DNA of 64,000 nucleotides from positions 14,462,235 to 14,526,234 of the forward strand of contig NC_087084.1 in the NCBI RefSeq assembly GCF_026151205.1, given 5' to 3'. This stretch comes from Bolinopsis microptera. Its lineage: Eukaryota > Ctenophora > Tentaculata > Lobata > Bolinopsidae. The position numbers were made by a program, and so were the translations under genes. Shown here in pieces: positions 23,923 to 35,963 of the stretch. Under the pieces are notes generated by a model that saw only the letters and a list, made by a program, of their open reading frames with translations, was not told the DNA's origin and ran no database searches. The number at the start of each line of letters is the position of its first letter. Within the stretch, counting starts at the first letter, position 1.

Positions 23923-26900
23923 ATGTCACTGTGGAAGTTGTTTGAAGGGGCCAGGTACTGTGGAGGTGTGTGTGAACACAGTCTCAAAAGATACAAGAGA
24001 ATAAGAGACAACAGAGATAAGTTGGTGGAACTGGGTTTTATGACACTAGATGAACCACTGGAATGTTACCGGACTAAAGAATGGGAGGAACATACCTCAG
24101 CCTACTCACAGTGTAAGTTTAATCTTCATCCGTTAAACAAATAATGAACTAACAATTAATGAACCTCTCAACCTCTGAACTTCTGCTCCAACTTCAAATA
24201 GGTTACTGTGATTGATCAAATTATTGCACGATTTTGTGAAATTAGTCTTTGGACACGGTAGTGTCAAAACTCATTTCCGTATTATAAAATAACCATTATC
24301 TCATATCGCAGATGAAACATTGCTGAATCAGTATGAAGATGGGTTGATAAAACTTGAGGAGGTTGTTAATATTGATCCCAGAAACCCCGCTGAGAGGTAC
24401 AGCTCAGACAGTGACAAAGACAGTCCTGTAGTCAATAAGAAGAAGAAATCTCCCAACAAAAAGAAGAAGTCCCAGAAAGGTAAACAAAAGAATGGAAGAG
24501 TTGAGACTAAAATGATAAAAGAAGAACAGCTGGATTGTGTGGAATGTGTAAGACAAGTTAATCAGCCTGAAGAAGCTGAAGCTCCTGAAGTAGAGGAACT
24601 AGAGATGTTCCTACACTCAGAACCTGAGTCTGTACCAGCATTACAAGATCTACTTGTCAACAAGAATCTAGCTTCTCACCTCGGAGAAGGTCCTGTAGAT
24701 GTGTGTAAACTGATTGCAGAAAACCCTGAGTTTACACATGAAATATGTGAGGCTAACATAGACTCTCTTATGTCTGATGAGGAGTTCTATAAAATTACTT
24801 GTGAGACTTATCCTGGTGGCTGGGAGAAATTCCTGGAGGACATGTTAGTTACATTATATCTTCTTATTTAATTTGATTTAATAGCTTGAATCTTGATCAT
24901 AATTTATATTTAGTTTTTGAACTTAATAATGTTATGGTATATTTAATGGGTACTACTTTACAGGGAGAATGAAGAGTCTTCAGATGAGGAGATAGATAGA
25001 ATTGAGCTGCCCCCTGACCTCTATAATGAACTTATGTCAGACAAGAGTAATGATGTACCTGACGATGATGAGGAACAGTATAAGTTTGGTAGAATAAACA
25101 AGGACCAGGCAGATACTTGTCTTGATCGAGCACTTGAGTTGTATGATAACTATCACAACATGACTCAGGACGAGTTAGTTTTTAATTTTGGTACTTTGTT
25201 GTCTTACACATAAATATACATTTAATTGCTTCTCTTAACTACTGCATAATACATATTTCGTAATTGTAGTTGATTGCATGTTGCTAGTTCATTTTAAATA
25301 CGACTAACATGTTAATTGTTTATTCCGCAGGTATAACAAAAAAGTGAAGGAAGTGCTCAAAGATATGGATAGAATTACTGTTCTAGATAATGTTGGCGAC
25401 CATACCAAAGCGAGTACTAACAAAAGTATCATACCACAAAGAAAAGAATATATTGGAACAACACCTGAACATAATGAAAACTTACCCTCTTGTAGCAGTA
25501 CCCACAACGATACTGAACGTAGTGACATGGTAACTCCAGATAAAAGAAGCAGTAGTTATCATAAGAGTATAAGAGACAATGTGAGAATTGATAACACATC
25601 TGGTGTAACAACAGAGTCTAATACCAGCTCCAGCTCTGTAACACAAACAAAGAAACTCCCCACCATACTTAGTAACAGAGAAGTGTACGAGAATATTGAC
25701 AATATTCCCCGTCCTTCTTATTGGTTACCTGAGTCAGAACCTGACCCTGAGAAGAAAGAAGAAGAGATAGATGATTTTGAGTATCTAGGAATGTTGGATG
25801 ATGGTTATCTACTGAGCTTGTTCGACGAAGATAAAGAATCAGAAGAGATTCCAAACATTACACAGACAAACATTAGTGTTCCTACAGAAACGACTGCTGA
25901 GAGAGATAATATTCAGGAAGACTTTTCCAAGACAGAACTTGAAGCAGCTGCAGGAAAAGCTTCTAAAAATATACGTAGTAACCCTCCTAGAGTTGCTAAA
26001 GAGGGGGTTACATACCGTGATGATAACGATAATCTGGAGGAGGTGTTACAGTCTGAATATTGTAAGTTACAATACGTAGAGTTTACTTATTGTTTACTAT
26101 ATGGTATTTTTTGTTTGGTAGCAACAACTGAAATTAAAGTTGATACTATCAGAATTATAATGATCTCTCAGAATTTTACTAAATCTTTGCTTAAATTAAA
26201 TAGTAATGTTACTGTTTCTTTTACTGTAATAATTCAGTGGATTCTTTTATGAATGATGTTTTTAATGAAATTCTGTTTTTCAGTTTGTTGGCAGTGTAAA
26301 GATTATGTGAGGGGAGAATGTGAACTACATGGTCCTTTACTCCCCTGTTTAGAAGACATCACTCAACCGGGAACTAAGAAGACTGCAAACTTCCCAGCAC
26401 CTAGTTGTATTGAAATCAAGGAATCTACAATTCCCAGGGCTGGAGATGGAGCTTTTGCGTCTCAGTTTATTGAACCAGGAAGTATATTGGGTAAGTCACG
26501 TGATTTGCTGGGATCAGCGTTTACTTCTTTTTTTGGTGTCCACTGTCCTTTCTCCAGACAGCAAGTCTATAAATGTTTTGTACCCTAAAGTGGGTTGTTC
26601 TGATTTATCTATTTTATCAGGTAACTACAAGGGAAAAGTCATATCAGAAAAGGAGTACAAGAAGTTAGAGTCTTCAGATAAAGAGAGTGGATATGCGTGG
26701 AGAGCTGTTAGTCAGGACGGAGATGTTATCTATCTAGATGGGGCTAGTCACAGGGCTAGCAACTGGTTACGGTTTCTTAACTGTGCTCGGGGTCAATGTG
26801 AAGAGAATGTCCTTGTTAGAAATATCCCAGGTAAAATTGGGTGCACATATGCGCCAGTTTTCTACGTTTTTACTTATCTATTTACATGAGTTGTGAATAT

Positions 26901-28786
26901 TTCATACCCAAGTATGTTGGGCAGAATCTTTATAAACCTGCAACTGCCAACTTACCATCCACAGATTAAATAAGCTGTATTTTACTTAGGTGTATTCTGG
27001 TGATGAAATAACATTGGTTTAGTTAATGACTATTAGTATAAATAAATATTTGTATCGTTGTGCAATGCCTTCTATCATGGAATAATTATTCTAGGTGGAA
27101 TACAGTATTATTCGTATAAACCAATTGGGTTGGGAGAGGAATTACTAGTTTTTTACGGAGAGGACTATTTCGAAGAGTTAGGGTATTCGTTGCAGACTGA
27201 TATTGAAAATGGTGAGAACAATCTCTAACTTTATCCCTTAAAATGTAACAAGAATTGCGCCCGTTTTTTCGTTTTGGCGGACGCTAGATTTCCATTTCAC
27301 ATTTACTATACATTTAAGTATAAGCTCCAATCAGCTCACTTCAATCTTCATGATAATAATATTGATAAATTTTACCTGAGGACCCCAGGCTTTAATGTTG
27401 GTAAACAACAATAGAGATTAGGCGGAATGACAGGCTGAGCGCGGCCCAGTAATGATAAATTATGCATCAAGTACGGGAAACACTTGAAATTTAGTTCAAT
27501 TGCCGTAGAACTTAACTTGTATCTGTAATTCAAAAAATTATCAGCAAAGGTAAACTATACTCGTGTACACATCAATACACTACGCGTGCCACGTACAAAT
27601 TGGGCGTATTACCTAATAGTAATATTATACATTACATGCATCGATCATATACATTAAAACACAGTCGCGCCGCGCATTTATAGATCACAGGCTATCTATA
27701 CATCACATCTCTGCAAGCAATCCTCGCGCGCGCGCGACTTTTTCGTTGCATGGTAACGGACGGAATGACATCATATAACGAACGAACACACGACATATTT
27801 AAACCCACCTATCTCGTTCTCCAAAATCCACGTTTTTCTGCAAAAACCTCCATTCGTAACCTTTCACTATTGCCTTTTTTCAAAAGAGTGAAAAGGAAAA
27901 AATTAAGTGAACACGAGACTATTTTTATTATATTGCTGGACAATTCCTCACTTTATTTCAGTAATCTTCCATTAATACAGGTCAACAATATCATTGCACT
28001 GCAACTGGTTGTCTTAAGCTGTTTAAGACACAACAAGAACTGGAGACACACACATGTGGGAAGACTCGAGGAGTATCAGGAAAAGAGAAAGTACATAAGT
28101 GTGCCACGTGTGGGAAGATGTTTGGTTGGAGGAGTGACTTAACAGCACACATCAGGACAGTACACGATAAGGTAGCGAGACTCAGCTGTCCCTACTGTAA
28201 ATATAAAACTGATACTCAGCAGCACCTCACATATCACATGTTAACACATACGGGAGACAAACAGTACAAATGTACACAATGTGACTATACTGCTGTTCAG
28301 AAGCACCAACTCACTTCTCACATCTACAATAACCACACTAACAAGACATACAAGTGTCGGTACAAGCAGTGTGGCGTTAAGAAACCTTCTGAACAGGAAC
28401 TATATGATCATATCAGCACAGAGCATCCACTACAACAATACAGATGTGATGTGTGTCCGATGTCTTATAACACAGCAGGACAACTTGAATACCACAAGAG
28501 AACACATGGTGATCGTGAGCTAGAATCACAACACGAGTGTAAGTACTGTGGAAAACTGTTTTTAGAATCAGGTACTCTGAAGAGACATGCTCTGACACAC
28601 ACTGGAGAGAAACCATACAAGTGTAGTGTATGTGGTAAGGGGTTCAATAGGAGCATTAATTTAACTAGACACATGATGACACACACAGGCGAGAAACCGT
28701 TCTCCTGTTCTTACTGTGATAGGAGGTTTAGGGTAGCTTCTAACAAAAACAGACATGAAATTACTTGCAAGAATAAACCTTGTTGA
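23923..28786 (+). CDS. PRDM9: PRDM9-like histone methyltransferase with C2H2 array, copy A (8 exons, 1000 aa)
   Basis: Exons are 23923-24112, 24312-24843, 24964-25173, 25331-26061, 26284-26490, 26621-26830, 27095-27211 and 27981-28786. The introns are GT-AG, phases agree, and the total is 3003 nt. Domains in order: a KRAB-like box (about 1-50, with YKRIRDNRDKLVELGF); a Lys-rich nuclear signal (about 105-125); acidic disordered regions; an SSXRD-like segment before residue 555 (NPPRVAKEGVTYRDD); a zinc knuckle CWQC...ECELHGP; and a SET domain over exons 5-7 with NWLRFLNCAR and ELLVFYGEDYFEELG. The last string matches the catalytic PRDM9 segment ELLVWYGDEYGQELG. Then come a post-SET finger and about eight C2H2 fingers with TGEKP-type linkers. 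PRDM9 writes H3K4me3 and H3K36me3 and places meiotic recombination sites in vertebrates; that role here is inferred. The ATG is the first of an exon conserved in copy B. An extra noncoding 5' exon is possible. Confidence 0.88.
27246..27898. mobile_element. About 650-bp insertion in intron 7 of PRDM9-like copy A
   Basis: The matching intron of copy B (32358-32487) lacks this block. Intron sequence shared by both copies stops at about 27245 and resumes at about 27899. The block contains a cgcgcgcgcgac patch and the dispersed fragment also found at 16913-17000. No target duplication or inverted termini were recognised, so the class is unknown. It entered after the gene duplication, or was lost from copy B. 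Confidence 0.6.
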
Positions 28787-29017
28787 AGAAATTGTTATTG
28801 GTAGTTTTCTTATAGTTTGACGAATTACTTTATCCCTATTGTTTATTGGACTATATATTTTTCTTCTATTAAAAGTTATTTTATAATTCTTGATCGTATT
28901 TATATAACTTTAAACCAACATTTGATTAAGATTTAAATTTAAGTTATATTTATTATATCTCTGTTGTAAACTAACTGTTGTTTCCAACTAAATCTACTTT
29001 GTAATATTTAGAACATA
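28787..29017. other. Spacer between the two PRDM9-like genes
   Basis: Only 231 bases separate the stop of copy A from the ATG of copy B. It must contain the 3' end of copy A and the promoter or leader of copy B. The first part matches the sequence after copy B (33294-33400) and the last part matches that before copy A, as expected for a tandem duplication unit of about 5 kb. Confidence 0.7.
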
Positions 29018-32000
29018 ATGTCACTGTGGAAGGTGTTTGAAGGGGCCAGGTACTGTGGAGGTGTGTGTGAACACAGTCTCAAAAGATACAAGAGAATAAG
29101 AGATAACAGAGATAAGTTGGTGGAACTGGGTTTTATGACACTAGATGAACCACTGGAATGTTACCGGACTAAAGAATGGGAGGAACATACCTCAGCCTAC
29201 TCACAGTGTAAGTTTAATTTTCATCCGTTAGACAAATAATGAACTAACAATTAATGAACCTCTCAACCTCTGAACTTCTGCTCCAACTTCAAATAGGTTA
29301 CTGTGATTGATCAAATTATTGCACGATTTTGTGAAATTAGTCTTTTAACACGGTTGTGTCAAAACTCATTTCCGTATATAATAATCATCATCTCACATCG
29401 CAGATGAAATATTGCTGAATCAGTATGAAGATGGGTTGATAAAACTTGAGGAGGTTGTTAATATTGATCCCAGAAACCCCGCTGAGAGGTACAGCTCAGA
29501 CAGTGACAAAGACAGTCCTGTAGTCAATAAGAAGAAGAAATCTCCCAACAAAAAGAAGAAGTCCCAGAAAGGTAAACAAAAGAATGGAAGAGTTGAGACT
29601 AAAATGATAAAAGAAGAACAGCTGGATTGTGTGGAATGTGTAAGACAAGTTAATCAGCCTGAAGAAGTTGAAGCTCCTGAAGTAGAGGAACTAGAGATGT
29701 TCCTACACTCAGAACCTGAGTCGGTACCAGCATTACAAGATCTAATTGTCAACAAGAATCTAGCTTCTCACCTCGGAGAAGGTCCTGTAGATGTGTGTAA
29801 ACTGATATCAGAAAACCCTGAGTTTACACATGAAATATGTGAGGCTAACATAGACTCTCTTATGTCTGATGAGGAGTTCTATAAAATTACTTGTGAGACT
29901 TATCCTGGTGGCTGGGAGAAATTCCTGGAGGACATGTTAGTTACATTATATCTTCTTATATAATTTGATTTAATAGCTTGAATCTTGATCATAATCGTGT
30001 TTTAGAACTTTTGCTCGTGTTTCTTTTTGCATAAATATTTGTCAGATTCTCAATGATGTTTTGTTTTTGAACTAAACAATTTTATGATATTATATATTTA
30101 ATGGGTACTACTTTACAGGGAGAATGAAGAGTCTTCAGATGAGGAGATAGATAGAATTGAGCTGCCCCCTGACCTCTATAATGAACTTATGTCAGACAAG
30201 AGTAATGATGTACCTGACGATGATGAGGAACAGTATAAGTTTGGTAGAATAAACAAGGACCAGGCAGATACTTGTCTTGATCGAGCACTTGAGTTGTATG
30301 ATAACTATCACAACATGACTCAGGACGAGTTAGTTTTTACTTTTGATACTTTGTTGTCTTACACATACAAATTCTATGGCTTCTCATAACCACTGCATAA
30401 TATATATTTTGTAATTGTAGTTGATTGCATAGTGCTAGTGCATATTAAAGATTGCTAACATGTTGATTCTATATCCCGCAGGTATAACGAGAAAATGAAG
30501 GAGGTGCTCAAAGATATGGATAGAATTACTGTTCTAGATAATGATGGCGACCATACCAAAGCGAGTACTAACAAAAGTAACATACCACAAAGAAAAGAAT
30601 ATATTAGAACAACACCTGAACCGAATGACAACTTACCCTCTTGTAGCGGTACACACAACGATACTGAACGTAGTGACATGGTAACTCCAGATAAAAGAAG
30701 CAGCAGTTATCATAAGAGTATAAGAGACAATGTGAGAATTGATAACACATCTGGTGTAACAACAGAGTCTAATACCAGCTCCAGCTCTGTAACACAAACA
30801 AAGAAACTCCCCACCATACTCAGTAACAGAGAAGTGTACGAGAATATTGACAATATTCCCCGTCCTTCTTATTGGTTACCTGAGTCAGAACCTGACCCTG
30901 AGAAGAAAGAAGAAGAGATAGATGATTTTGAGTATCTAGGAATGTTGGATGATGGTTATCTACTGAGCTTGTTTGATGAAGATAAAGAATCAGAAGAGAT
31001 GCCAAACACTGCACAGACACAAATTAGTGTTCCTACAGAAATGACTGCTGAGAGAGATAACATTCAGGAAGAATTGTCCAAGACAGAACTTGAAGCAGCT
31101 GCAGGAAAAGGGTCTAAAAATAGACGTAGTAATCCTCCTAGAGTTGCTAAAGAGGGGGTTACATACCGTGATGATAACGATAATCTGGAGGAGGTGTTAC
31201 AGTCTGAATATTGTAAGTTACAATACGTAGAGTTTACTTATTGTTTACTATATGGTATTTTTTGTTTGGTAGCAACAACTGAAATTAAAGTTGATACTAT
31301 CAGAATTATAATGATCCCTCAGAATTTTACTAAATCTTTGCTTAAATTAAATAGTAATGTTACTGTTTCTTTTACTGTAATAATTGGGTGGATACTTCTA
31401 TAAATGATGTTTTCAATGGAATGCTTATGTTTCCAGTTTGTTGGCAGTGTAAAGATTATGTGAGGGGAGAATGTGAACTACATGGTCCTTTACTCCCCTG
31501 TTTAGAAGACATCACTCAACCGGGAACTAAGAAGACTGCAAACTTCCCAGTACCTAGTTGTATTGAAATCAAGGAATCTACAATTCCCAGGGCTGGAGAT
31601 GGAGCTTTTGCGTCTCAGTTTATTGAACCAGGAAGTATATTGGGTAGGTCACGTGATGTGATGAGATCAGTTTTTACTCCTTTTTTTGGTGTCCACTGTC
31701 CTTTCTCCAGACAGCAAGTCTATAAATGTTTTGTACCCTAAAGTGGGTTGTTCTGATTTATCTATTTTATCAGGTAACTACAAGGGAAAAGTCATATCAG
31801 AAAAGGAGTACAAGAAGTTAGAGTCTTCAGATAAAGAGAGTGGATATGCGTGGCGTGCTGTTAGCCAGGACGGTGATGTTATATACCTAGATGGGGCTAG
31901 TCACAGGGCTAGCAACTGGTTACGGTATCTTAACTGTGCTCGGGGTCAATGTGAAGAGAACGTCCTTGTTAGAAATATCCCAGGTAAAATTGGGTGCACA

Positions 32001-33293
32001 TATGCGCCAGTTTTCTACGTTTTTACTTATCTATTTACATGAGTTGTGAATATTTCATACCCAAGTATGTTGGGCAGAATCGTTATAAACCTGCAACTTA
32101 CCATCCACAGATTAAATAAGCTGTATTTTACTTAGGTGTATTCTGGTGATGAAATAACATTGGTTTAGTTAATGACTATTAGTATAAATAAATATTTGTA
32201 TCGTTGTGCAATGCCTTCTATCATGGAATAATTATTCTAGGTGGAATACAGTATTATTCGTATAAACCAATTGGGTTGGGAGAGGAATTACTAGTTTTCT
32301 ACGGAGAGGACTATTTCGAAGAGTTAGGGTATTCGTTGCAGACTGATATTGAAAATGGTGAGAACAATCTCTAACTTTAGTAGTACGATTTATCCCTTAA
32401 AATGCAAAATTAAGTGAACCCGAGACTATCTTTATTATATTGCTGGACAATTCCTCACTTTATTTCAGTAATCTTCCATTAATACAGGTCAACAATATCA
32501 TTGCACTGCAACTGGTTGTCTTAAGCTGTTTAAGACACAACAAGAACTGGAGACACACACATGTGGGAAGACTCGAGGAGTATCAGGAAAAGAGAAAGTA
32601 CACAAGTGCGACAAGTGTGGGAAGATGTTTACTGAAAGAGGTACCTTAACTGCACACATCAGGAGAGTACACGATAAGGTAGCGAGACTCAGCTGTCCCT
32701 ACTGTAAATATAGAACTGATACTCAGCAGCACCTCACACTTCACATGTTAACACACACGGGGGACAAACAGTACAAGTGTACACACTGTGACTATACTGC
32801 TGTTCAGAAGCAGCATCTTACTTCTCACATCTACAATAACCACACTAACAAGACATACAAGTGTCGGTACAAGCAGTGTGGTGTTAAGAAACCTTCTGAA
32901 CAGGAACTATATGATCATATCAGCACAGAGCATCCACTACAACAATACAGATGTGATGTGTGTCCGATGTCTTATAACACAGCAGGACAACTTGGATACC
33001 ACAGGCGAACACATGGTGATCGTGAGCTAGAATCACAACACGAGTGTAAGTACTGTGGAAAACTGTTTTTAAAATCTGGTGATCTGAAGAAACATGCTCT
33101 GACACACACTGGAGAGAAACCACACAAGTGTAGTGTGTGTGGTAAGGGGTTTACTGAGAAATGTACTTTAACTAGACACAAGAGGACACACACAGGCGAG
33201 AAACCGTTCTCCTGTTCTTACTGTGATAGGAGGTTTAGCGTAGCTTCTACCAAAAACAAACATGAAATTACTTGCAAGAATAAACCCTGTTGA
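29018..33293 (+). CDS. PRDM9: PRDM9-like histone methyltransferase with C2H2 array, copy B (8 exons, 1000 aa)
   Basis: Exons are 29018-29207, 29404-29935, 30119-30328, 30482-31212, 31437-31643, 31774-31983, 32241-32357 and 32488-33293. All eight lengths equal those of copy A, and the frame is open throughout. The architecture is the same: KRAB-like box, Lys-rich stretch, SSXRD-like segment, CWQC zinc knuckle, SET domain (NWLRYLNCAR, ELLVFYGEDYFEELG), post-SET finger and C2H2 array. By eye I count about 23 residue differences from copy A in the 770 or so residues before the array, most of them in the disordered exon 4 and only two in the knuckle-SET exons. In the last 222 residues there are about 28. 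Half of those fall on helix positions -1, 2, 3 or 6. Both copies look functional. They are probably a recent duplicate pair with different DNA targets. Confidence 0.88.
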
Positions 33294-35590
33294 AGATATT
33301 GTTATTGGCAGTTTTGTTTTAGTTTGACGAATTACTTTATAATTATTGAGCTATTTCTTCTTAGTTATAATTGTATAATTCTTGATCGTTTTTTAAATGA
33401 GCGATTTTGAAACTAATTGTCTGAAAACTTTGAACAAACATTTAACTGTAGAATAATCGTTTTATTGTCTCTTGACATCAAACTTGACTTCCCTTCCCTC
33501 ATTCATTTTGGCTAAGGTCAAGTTGTTTTCACTTGGAATTCTTCAGTCATTTCTCTATTCTCCGTACGCTATAAACGGTCCGTGTCGGCTGTCCTGAATT
33601 TATTGTTAGTTTACGTGACGCGCAATGTGATTACGCTGATCAAATAGTAAAATTTGACCAGCAACCATGACATAAAAGCGCGGCTCAGTAAAAGTTTCAT
33701 CTGCGCGTTCTTGATCTTCCTGCTTTTTCAAGGATGATGATTAATCACTCTACACTCGACTGTCACGTGACTTTTTCAACCCGTTCTCTGGCTAGTTCTG
33801 AACGGCTTTTCGAAACCCTAACCCTCTAATCTGATCCCAATCCTTAACAAAAAATTATACTGAAACCCTAACCCTAACGAGAAATTAGACTAACTTCCTT
33901 ATACGGTCATATCACGTGATCGAAACACACTCCTGCGCGCAGTGTTGTGACCTCCCTTCGTCGTAATTAGCTCGCATTCAGATTGAACAATTTTGAAGTC
34001 AAATAAATGTTGTTTCTTTTAGATTTGAATAAACAATATGGATGTAGTCCGAAAGTAATTTGTTTACTAAATAACATTTTGAAATTATGAACAAAATTGG
34101 CGAAAATTTGCCGTAGATGTGACCAAAAAACTACGCGCAGAACTAAATATTTCTTCATAAACGCGTGAAAATTTTTGAGTTTAACATTGAATATTTTAGC
34201 TTGGTTATTGTAATACTTAATTTTAAAGTCTCTATCCGATAACTAAATATTTTATCTTTACGACAGTATAAATTTTGTTTGTATATTTGCTAAATTAAAA
34301 AAACAGTAGCAATAGAAACGTCGAAGGTCTTGCGCTTATTTCAGTCCCAAAATATACTCTAATCATAAACTTCATAAAACCCACTGAAAATGATGTCTAC
34401 AGGCATATTAAGCCCTTACACCTTCCCAAATCATTTAGCAAGGATTCAGAGCCAGTTTTTAAAATTAGCTTTCGAATATCATTGTTAAGACATAAAACTA
34501 TAAATAAATGAGTGCCTTTTTCTCTTTCGTCTCAATAGTTTCTCTTTCATTTTAACATTATACATTAGTAAAAGCAATCAGCGATCTTTATTCATCATTG
34601 AAGGAGTAGAATAATTGGTCCTCGTTAATGTTTAGTGTCTGATTACAGTTTCGGTCCGACCTCCACACCTGAAAAGATATTGGGGGTATTATCAGTTATG
34701 TAAATGGAAAAATTATATTTGCATCATAAAACTATGAAAACATTGAAACTAATGTTTTTGAAGGCTCGCCTATTCGTTTAAGCAATCAAATAGTCAGTGC
34801 ATGCACAGTAAAGAACAGTTGAAGGCACCGGGAATGTTTCAAATATAACCTCTGTCTACTATCAAGTATCAGACCACACACTCCACTGTCCACTATGTAC
34901 TATAATGTACAATGGCAATTAAAATGTGTTCCCGCCATTTTGCATTTTAAAATGCGCGCATCTTGCGCCGTGACCATGCATGGTCACAGCGCATGCTGGT
35001 GAACGAGTTATTGGGACAAAATTGGAACATTTTGGAACATTGGTTACATCGGTTGTAGACATGCAGTGATTCCCAAACTTGGTTTGAGTGGTCCTAGGAC
35101 CAATCTAAACGCTTACCGGCCAGTTTTAAACCGTTCTGAGCACTTTTAGTTTTAGGAGAATATTAATTTTTGTTCATTTTCGTGCATTCCATGAACCTGG
35201 GTAATTTTCATGTTCATTGGAATTTAGAAGGTAAAATAACTCACATAACAGTGCTCCCGACAAGTTTCACGGATATAGTGATTGAGTTTCTAGTCACCTA
35301 GCCTCTTGGCCTGAAAGATTTCTTGTTCGGCAGGGTGACTGCTTGAACGTCAACTTCAACCTCTCCCACTGTGCACTGCATCGAATCGAGGTAGAGTTGT
35401 TAACTGAAATATTACATTCAGTCTAGCGACCTTTAAATCTGGGTCAAACTTAGTATTTCTGAAAGTTTCGCAAAATTTTATTGATTACAGAGGGTGTGTC
35501 ACGCCACTCTCTCCTTAAGATCTTGCAGATGTTAGTACCATACCTGTTCATTATAATAGCCCTAGACTATTGCATGAGACAAGCCTTAAG
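33294..35590. other. Gene-free stretch 3' of the PRDM9-like pair
   Basis: No coding region supported. Two short patches with ccctaaccct (at about 33817 and 33865) look like telomere repeats but are only one or two units each. A 38-base segment at 33928-33965 recurs exactly, in inverted orientation, at 40926-40963. The region around 33600-33960 is richer in CG than its surroundings and may be an old MITE. Confidence 0.45.
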
Positions 35591-35639
35591 CAAGCACCCT
35601 GAAATAGGATTTACCATTAAGCCTTAAAGGAGTAGGAGA

Positions 35640-35850
35640 GTCAAAGTGGAGAAGATATCGGTCACTGGTTTTGTGGATGACATTGCTCTGATAGCAGATA
35701 CTGAAAAGGAGACAGAGACGCTGATGCAAGAGATAGAAAGGGTTGCTGCCACAGTGGGACTTAGAATGAATGAAGGGAAAAACTAAATTCATTACTCAGA
35801 ACATCGAGAACCCTGATACCATCAAGTCTCTGGGTAACCATGCTGAAAGA
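35640..35850 (+). mobile_element. LINE reverse-transcriptase fragment
   Basis: The plus strand encodes VTGFVDDIALIADTEKETET and continues with a helix to VGLRMNEGK. This is the catalytic F-x-D-D box and the following region of non-LTR reverse transcriptases. A one-base slip in an A run near 35780 separates it from a further piece that would read TKFITQNIENPD. It is a short dead fragment, probably from the same family as 54110-54562. Confidence 0.75.
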
Positions 35851-35854
35851 AAGC

Positions 35855-35960
35855 CTGTCTCTGAAGAAGGAGAGACGATAAAAACGTGATACGATACGGT
35901 ATGTTGAAATAAAGCCAGTCTCTGAAGAAGGAGAGATGATAAATACGTGATACGAAACGG
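35855..35960. repeat. Direct duplication next to the satellite
   Basis: Two copies of a unit of about 64 bp containing gtctctgaagaaggagaga and cgtgatacga. They directly precede the satellite array. Confidence 0.75.
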
Positions 35961-35963
35961 TAT

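Noticed and set aside
28281-28686. Other-frame and minus-strand frames over the zinc-finger exons
   Set aside because: The real frame is fixed by eight C2H2 fingers and splice phase. The others arise from the regular finger repeat.
33815-33880. Interstitial telomere repeats (ccctaa)
   Set aside because: Only one or two units in each patch, so chance or an old repeat is more likely than a telomere fusion.
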